Source: Spirochaeta sp. (GTDB lineage Bacteria; Spirochaetota; Spirochaetia; DSM-27196; Alkalispirochaetaceae). Taken from it: a stretch of DNA of 64,000 nucleotides. This document shows, piece after piece, positions 58,966 through 64,000 of this stretch. The notes below the pieces were generated by a model, which was given only the letters and a program-made list of their open reading frames with translations, searched no databases and had not been told where the DNA came from. The translations under genes were made by a program, and so were the position numbers. Location: the NCBI GenBank assembly GCA_007130865.1, contig SLRR01000001.1, positions 1 through 64,000 of the forward strand, given 5' to 3'. Each line of letters opens with the position of its first letter. Within the stretch, counting starts at the first letter, position 1.

Positions 58966-60780
58966 ATGATGCAACCACGATATATTTCGTACGAGAATAA
59001 GGAGCGGGAAGAGTTTCTCTCGCAAATCGGTAATTTCACCCCGGGAGAACGAGATGTCTTTTACAAGCTCTGCCAGAACTGGCAGTCCCGCATACCTTAC
59101 GAGCGTTTTACCCGTATGCTCAACAGCGAGAGCGGCGGTAACGCCGGTGATCTTACCTCCCTTTTAACCAAACTACGGAAGGATGGCTGGGGATTACTGC
59201 GTACACGTATCGTGGACGGCAACCGGAGCCGGGAAGCGGTCATCCTGACGGATCAGCACAGCCCGCGTTTCTTTGCAGAACTGGTGGACGAGTATTTTAC
59301 GGACATGATGGAGTCGATCGTCAACCCCCTTCCCTTGAAGTCCTACGTGGAGAAGACGTATGGACCCGTTCCACCAGAAGCGGTACGCCCGATTCCAGCC
59401 AACCAGCTCGCTACAGTCCTCACCTCGGAAGACTCGCCGACCGAGGAAGAGGGAGACCGGGACGAGGATGCAGCCAAAGCGCTCAGCGTGCAGAGTCTCA
59501 ACAACGACAGCCTCCTGATCACTCAGAAGAACCTTCGGGCGTTTCTCAACGTGGCGATCCTGAAGCTTCGATACTACCTGAGCAACACCACACTGCTGGG
59601 TCTGCTGGCGAAGCTGCAGGACACAAGTCTTCTGGCCCTCAAAAAAGGCGTCGGCGGAAAGGACTCCCCTTTCTGGCTGGCCCTGACAAAGTCGGTCGTA
59701 ACTCACCACCGAGAGATCGAAGCGTTACGTAACGTCAGTGTCGACGCGAACTTCTACCACGCGGCGTGGCTCCTTAAAAACCTGATCGAATCTCAGTTGA
59801 CCGAGGCGGAGGAGAGGAAGAAACGTCAGGAGGAGGAAAACCTCGATCTTGACGCGGTCGCCCTGGCGGTGAAAGAAGCCCCGGAGAAGATCCTCGACCA
59901 GGACGAGCTTACCAGTATAATCAACACCCAGGCGGAGAAGTACGGGGATCAGATCGAGCAGTTTCGCGATCGTTTTTACGAGCGGTACGTAAAGGACAAA
60001 GCGGGATCCAAGCTGCCTCGCGTGGTAATAATCAATTCCCGCTACATCCACCGGGACAATATCTTCCCGCTCTTTCTGGAGAAGTTTCGGGTCGCCGAGA
60101 TGGAGTTGCGACCGTTTTTTGTGCAGCTCATGGAACGGCAGCTGCGATCCGGAAACCGCAGCCGCGACGAGACGTTCTTCACGGTGGAAAACTTCGAGGA
60201 AGCGATCCTCGACCAGGTCCGAGTTCAGAGCGTGTTCCTGGCGGATGTTATCAAGAAACCGGCGATCCTCGCCGAAGGTATGATCCACTACCTCAAGCTG
60301 AACAAGCTCGTGAAGGACGTGGACGAGCTCAAACAGCGGCTGGCCCTCTATTTTGACCCGGGCTCGATGAATCCGCTGCCGCTTAACCAGTGGTTCAACC
60401 TGCGCCTGGTGGAGATCTTCGAGCAGGCTTTTGAGCGGTTACCCATATGGCAGAGAATCTGGATCCGCCTCACCGGGAAGTACGAGTCGTTTCGGAGCAG
60501 GTTTGTTGGTCAGGGCGCGGCTACCGCGACGATGCATACCGGCGTTGTCGCGTCCGTTTCCGAGCGTAAAAAAGCGGACCGGCGTTCCTCGCAACAGGAT
60601 AAACGAGAGACCCGTCGGGGTCGCCGCAAGTCCGGAGAGTCCCCGCGGAAAGGACGGCCCGCCGCAGCGGCACGTTCTTCCTCCGGAGGCTCCACAGACG
60701 CGGCAAAGCGCGCAATGAACCCGAAGCAGGTGGACAGCGCCTGGGAGCAGTTCGGCTCGACCTTGAAGAAAAACGACTGA
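58966..60780 (+). CDS. Hypothetical protein, probably spirochaete-restricted, with basic low-complexity tail
   Basis: 604 aa; C-terminal KKADRRSSQQDKRETRRGRRKSGESPRKGRPAAAARSSSGG; start at 58966/58969. Confidence 0.7.
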   Translation: MMQPRYISYENKEREEFLSQIGNFTPGERDVFYKLCQNWQSRIPYERFTRMLNSESGGNAGDLTSLLTKLRKDGWGLLRTRIVDGNRSREAVILTDQHSPRFFAELVDEYFTDMMESIVNPLPLKSYVEKTYGPVPPEAVRPIPANQLATVLTSEDSPTEEEGDRDEDAAKALSVQSLNNDSLLITQKNLRAFLNVAILKLRYYLSNTTLLGLLAKLQDTSLLALKKGVGGKDSPFWLALTKSVVTHHREIEALRNVSVDANFYHAAWLLKNLIESQLTEAEERKKRQEEENLDLDAVALAVKEAPEKILDQDELTSIINTQAEKYGDQIEQFRDRFYERYVKDKAGSKLPRVVIINSRYIHRDNIFPLFLEKFRVAEMELRPFFVQLMERQLRSGNRSRDETFFTVENFEEAILDQVRVQSVFLADVIKKPAILAEGMIHYLKLNKLVKDVDELKQRLALYFDPGSMNPLPLNQWFNLRLVEIFEQAFERLPIWQRIWIRLTGKYESFRSRFVGQGAATATMHTGVVASVSERKKADRRSSQQDKRETRRGRRKSGESPRKGRPAAAARSSSGGSTDAAKRAMNPKQVDSAWEQFGSTLKKND

Positions 60781-60781
60781 C

Positions 60782-61981
60782 GTGGACCGCGACGTCTTTG
60801 ATCTGATCGTGGTGGGCACCGGTATACACGGCGTACACCTGGCGTCGTCGATCGTGGAGGCGCGCATCGTTGCGCGAGACCGGGTACTCCTGGTAGATCC
60901 GCACCGGGAGTTTCTCCAGCTCTGGAACCGGCGCGTCCACAATTGCTGTATGGACTTCCTCCGTTCCCCCGGGAGTCACGGCCTGGCACCGAATTTCTAC
61001 GATCTCCGCCGGATGATGCGCTCCCGCCGGGACTGGATACCACCGTACCGTCGTCCCGCGGTTTCGCTCTTCCACCGCCATGCCCGGGAGAGGATCCGGA
61101 CGTACCTGGACGGGCTTCAACGGGTCCAAGGTACCGTCCGGACGATTAACGATACCGGCCCGTTTCGACTCGTGGTCGGACCCGCCGGAGAGACCTATAC
61201 GTCACGAACGGTGATACTTGCCACGGGAATGGGAGCCCCCCACGTCCCGGAAGCGTTACGGTCCGTTTACGACCGGAGCAATCGTGTTGTGCACGTCTAC
61301 GACACAGAGTTTGATCCGCTGGAGCTTTTCCGGGGAGAACGAGTTCTGATCGCAGGCGGCGGTATCGCTGCACTGCACCTGGCCGGGGCCCTGGCTCGCC
61401 GGGATCTCGACGTGACGATCTGGACGCGGGACAGAATGACGGTGCACCAGTTTGACAGCGATCCCTGTTTTACCGGTCCCCGTTGCGGGGACCGGTTCGC
61501 GGCGATCGAGGACGACGCGGCCCGTCTTGAACTTATCCTCGCGAACCGTCGTCCCGGCAGCGTGCCGCCGGACCTCTTCGAACGTTTTCAGCGGGATCTC
61601 CAGCAGGGCATTCATCACCAGAAATATATCGAAGTCAAGGAGTGCCGCCTTCACGGCACCGAGATCGAAGTTGTCGGAGGGACTCGGGATCACGAGACCC
61701 GCGATGTGACCGACCGGTTTGACCGGGTGATATCGTGTACCGGTTTTGAACCGGGTCCACCCGCCAGGGATCTTCTGGAACGCATCGCCCGGGACGTGGA
61801 TGCCCCCCTCGGCGCGGGTGGATTTCCCCGCGTCGATCACACCCTGTCCTGGCTACCGGGTCTCTACGTCACGGGAGGACTCGCCGACCTTGCCCTGGGG
61901 CCACCGGCACGGAACATCATTGGAGCGCACCTGGCGCGGCGGCGTGTACTGCCTCAACTGGACGCCGAACTCAACCGCTGA
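60782..61981 (+). CDS. FAD/NAD(P)-binding oxidoreductase
   Basis: DLIVVGTGIHGVHLASSIVEA, VILATGMGAPHVPEAL, VLIAGGGIAALHLAGALARRDLDVTIWTRD; GTG start. Confidence 0.83.
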   Translation: MDRDVFDLIVVGTGIHGVHLASSIVEARIVARDRVLLVDPHREFLQLWNRRVHNCCMDFLRSPGSHGLAPNFYDLRRMMRSRRDWIPPYRRPAVSLFHRHARERIRTYLDGLQRVQGTVRTINDTGPFRLVVGPAGETYTSRTVILATGMGAPHVPEALRSVYDRSNRVVHVYDTEFDPLELFRGERVLIAGGGIAALHLAGALARRDLDVTIWTRDRMTVHQFDSDPCFTGPRCGDRFAAIEDDAARLELILANRRPGSVPPDLFERFQRDLQQGIHHQKYIEVKECRLHGTEIEVVGGTRDHETRDVTDRFDRVISCTGFEPGPPARDLLERIARDVDAPLGAGGFPRVDHTLSWLPGLYVTGGLADLALGPPARNIIGAHLARRRVLPQLDAELNR

Positions 61982-63383
61982 GCAGCTCCAGATCCTCCTG
62001 ATCAGCCTGGTATTCCAGGATCGCCGCACGAAAACTATGAAACACCATGGGGAACACCACCTCGTGGAAGTAGGCTCGTTGAGCAATCTCGGTCTTGCGC
62101 TCCTCATACACCCGGATCAGCCGCTCCTGTAGATGCGGTACGTAGTTTTCATACGTGGAGAACGGCAGCGCGTCGATCTCCTCCAGGTACCGTTCGTTGA
62201 TTATATCCTGATAACGGCCCAGTTTTACCATCACGTCGTAGAGCGAGAGCGTCTCTCCCAGTTCCCGTTCCGCCGCGGTCCGATCCCCTCCGTGCTGTTC
62301 CAGGAGCTTTCCGTACCGACGCGGATACATTGCCGACCAGGCGTCGCTTCGGCGCAGCTGCACACCGGCGTCGCGCAGGGTTTCCTCGATCGAATCGACC
62401 ACGTGGCGGTTGCCACGGTAGTACTTGAGAATCTCCAGAATTCGATCGGCTCCAAAACGACCATGTCCGAGCAGAGCTACAATCTGTCCCGAGATCTGCT
62501 CCGGCAGCCCAGGGTCGACCTGGATACTGCACGTCTCGAACACCGCGTTGCTCTTCTCCCGGAGTCGAACGTTACGCAGTGCGAACAGTTCGTCCCAGGT
62601 AATATCGGCGTACCGACTTCCCAGAGCGCGGGCTTCCCGACGAAACCGTTCCATGTACTCGTCGAGAAATCCATGCCGGGAGAGAATGTCGTAGTAAGAC
62701 CGTGAGATCCTGAGACCACCTACCGGTGCGGTCGTTTCCATTCTTTTTGCGTCGATCACGGGCATGCCGATCACGTCCCATTGGCGGGCTCCCTCCGGTC
62801 CGAAGTTTCCAATCGTCACCTCGCCCAGGTTTGCGCCTACCCGGATGCGGATCTGGAACATCGCGCTCAGCGGATTCGCTACGACGCTGTCGCTGCGAAG
62901 CCGTTGTATTATCGAGAACGCCCGTTCCAGCACCGACCGTTCGGTCCGGCTCGTGTACTGGTCCAGGAATCGCTCATCGGCATTGTTGAACCGCACGCTC
63001 ACCCGCTGCATCTCAACGCAGGTGAAAAACAACTCCCGGGCTATGTACAGGCGTACCGCTTCGGGATCATCGCTTTTACGGGCGACAGGATCGATGAGGC
63101 CGCCGAAGTGGAACATCAGCGAATCTCCCTCGATCTTGTTGAGGTACCCTCCGTGACGCTGCAGGACGCCGTTGAATGCGGTATAGAGTCCGTTCAGTAC
63201 TTCCTGGTTCTCCTTGGGAGTCAGAAACTTTGAGAGGAACGTGTAGTCCGCGATGTCGATGAAACCGACCCCGACGTCCACCTCCTCGCTGTCCATGGGG
63301 ATCTCCCCCACTTCCAGAATCGCTTCGATAAGCTGTCGAGGAAGATAGAAGTCCTCGATCTGGTCGCGCAATGTCCGGTCCAT
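61971..63383 (-). CDS. Class III adenylate/guanylate cyclase domain protein
   Basis: VGFIDIADYTFLSKFLTPKENQEVLNGLYTAFNGVLQRHGGYLNKIEGDSLMFHFGG, RVGANLGEVTIGNFGPEGARQWDVIGMPVIDAKRME. Confidence 0.85.
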   Translation of the reverse strand: MDRTLRDQIEDFYLPRQLIEAILEVGEIPMDSEEVDVGVGFIDIADYTFLSKFLTPKENQEVLNGLYTAFNGVLQRHGGYLNKIEGDSLMFHFGGLIDPVARKSDDPEAVRLYIARELFFTCVEMQRVSVRFNNADERFLDQYTSRTERSVLERAFSIIQRLRSDSVVANPLSAMFQIRIRVGANLGEVTIGNFGPEGARQWDVIGMPVIDAKRMETTAPVGGLRISRSYYDILSRHGFLDEYMERFRREARALGSRYADITWDELFALRNVRLREKSNAVFETCSIQVDPGLPEQISGQIVALLGHGRFGADRILEILKYYRGNRHVVDSIEETLRDAGVQLRRSDAWSAMYPRRYGKLLEQHGGDRTAAERELGETLSLYDVMVKLGRYQDIINERYLEEIDALPFSTYENYVPHLQERLIRVYEERKTEIAQRAYFHEVVFPMVFHSFRAAILEYQADQEDLELLSG

Positions 63384-63397
63384 AGAGTTGGATGCTA

Positions 63398-64000
63398 CTA
63401 CGGCTCGGGAACGGACGCAACAGATACCGGAGAGCCATCCTCCAGCATCGTTAAAAACTCATCTTCCGAAATGATCGGCACGCCCAGCTCCCGGGCGCGG
63501 CGCGCCTTGGAAGAACCCGACTCCGGATCGTTGGTAACGAGCCGGGACAGGTCCCGGGAGACGTTGCTCCGCGCTTCACCACCGGCTTGCCGTACCAGAC
63601 GTTCCGCGTCGGCCCGCTTCATGCGCTCCAGGGAACCGGTAAAGCAGAACGTCATGCCCGCCAGGGGTTTTGCGCTTCCCCCGGCATCCCCGGAACCCGG
63701 GTACGCGCCCTCCTCCGCGTCGGTCCGTTGCAGAAGTTCTATCGCTCCCGTGGCGAGCAACCGATCCATCTCGGGCCTGACCGCGCGAATTCCCCGAAGA
63801 ATTGCTTCGGCGGTTGTCCCGGCGATTCCCTCCGCTGTGGAGAGTTCCTCCACCGAGGCGTTTTCGATTCTATCAAGCGTATCGAAACCGGCGTCCACTA
63901 CTTTTCGGATCTTCAGCTCCGCTATCCCGCCGATATCGAATCCCGCGATGAACCGTGCCAGGTCGATCGGGTTCGCCGAACGCAGGTTCTCCAGGGCCTT
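63398..64000 (-). CDS. ligA: NAD-dependent DNA ligase LigA, C-terminal part (HhH and BRCT), N-terminus outside window
   Basis: LENLRSANPIDLARFIAGFDIGGIAELK, AEGIAGTTAEAILRGI, LAGMTFCFTGSLERMKRADAERLVRQAGGEARSNVSRDLSRLVTNDPESGSSKARRARELGVPIISEDEFL. Confidence 0.93.
   Translation of the reverse strand, partial: KALENLRSANPIDLARFIAGFDIGGIAELKIRKVVDAGFDTLDRIENASVEELSTAEGIAGTTAEAILRGIRAVRPEMDRLLATGAIELLQRTDAEEGAYPGSGDAGGSAKPLAGMTFCFTGSLERMKRADAERLVRQAGGEARSNVSRDLSRLVTNDPESGSSKARRARELGVPIISEDEFLTMLEDGSPVSVASVPEP

Overview
64 kb of gene-dense, high-GC spirochaete chromosome, probably Spirochaetaceae. The taxonomic call rests on FlaA, a cheA-cheW/R-cheX-cheY operon, UPF0164 outer-membrane and spiro-SPASM-like proteins, and a pair of spirochaete-type EF-Gs. 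Gene content: M18 aminopeptidase (partial), fxsA, recCBD, two EF-G-family genes, M20 amidohydrolase, trmB, mfd, a pseudo-receiver/PilZ protein, MscS, the che operon, flaA, a seven-gene overlapping operon (spiro-SPASM-like, GT, cytidylyltransferase, PseG-like/methyltransferase fusion, ATP-grasp, amidase, GerMN), xseAB, SpoIIE-type phosphatase plus TPR plus UPF0164, M29 peptidase, two metallophosphoesterases, a class III cyclase and ligA (partial). There are three solitary tRNA genes (Val-TAC, Asn-GTT, Val-GAC), each with a recognisable promoter and terminator. The most unusual non-coding signals are: (i) two small palindromic elements with CAGG...CCTG ends, each flanked by a perfect 9-bp direct repeat (144 bp at 22623-22766, target GTCGGAGGA; 56 bp at 29712-29767, target AAGCGAAAA), which look like a MITE family with hairpin ends; (ii) three 40-bp tandem palindromic units that fill exactly the space from stop codon to stop codon between two convergent genes (54084-54203); (iii) a possible group II intron 5' remnant directly behind the tRNA-Asn terminator. 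The most interesting protein-level system is the spiro-SPASM-like/PseG-MT/ATP-grasp operon upstream of flaA and che. All calls come from reading the sequence and the supplied ORFs; no database search was run.
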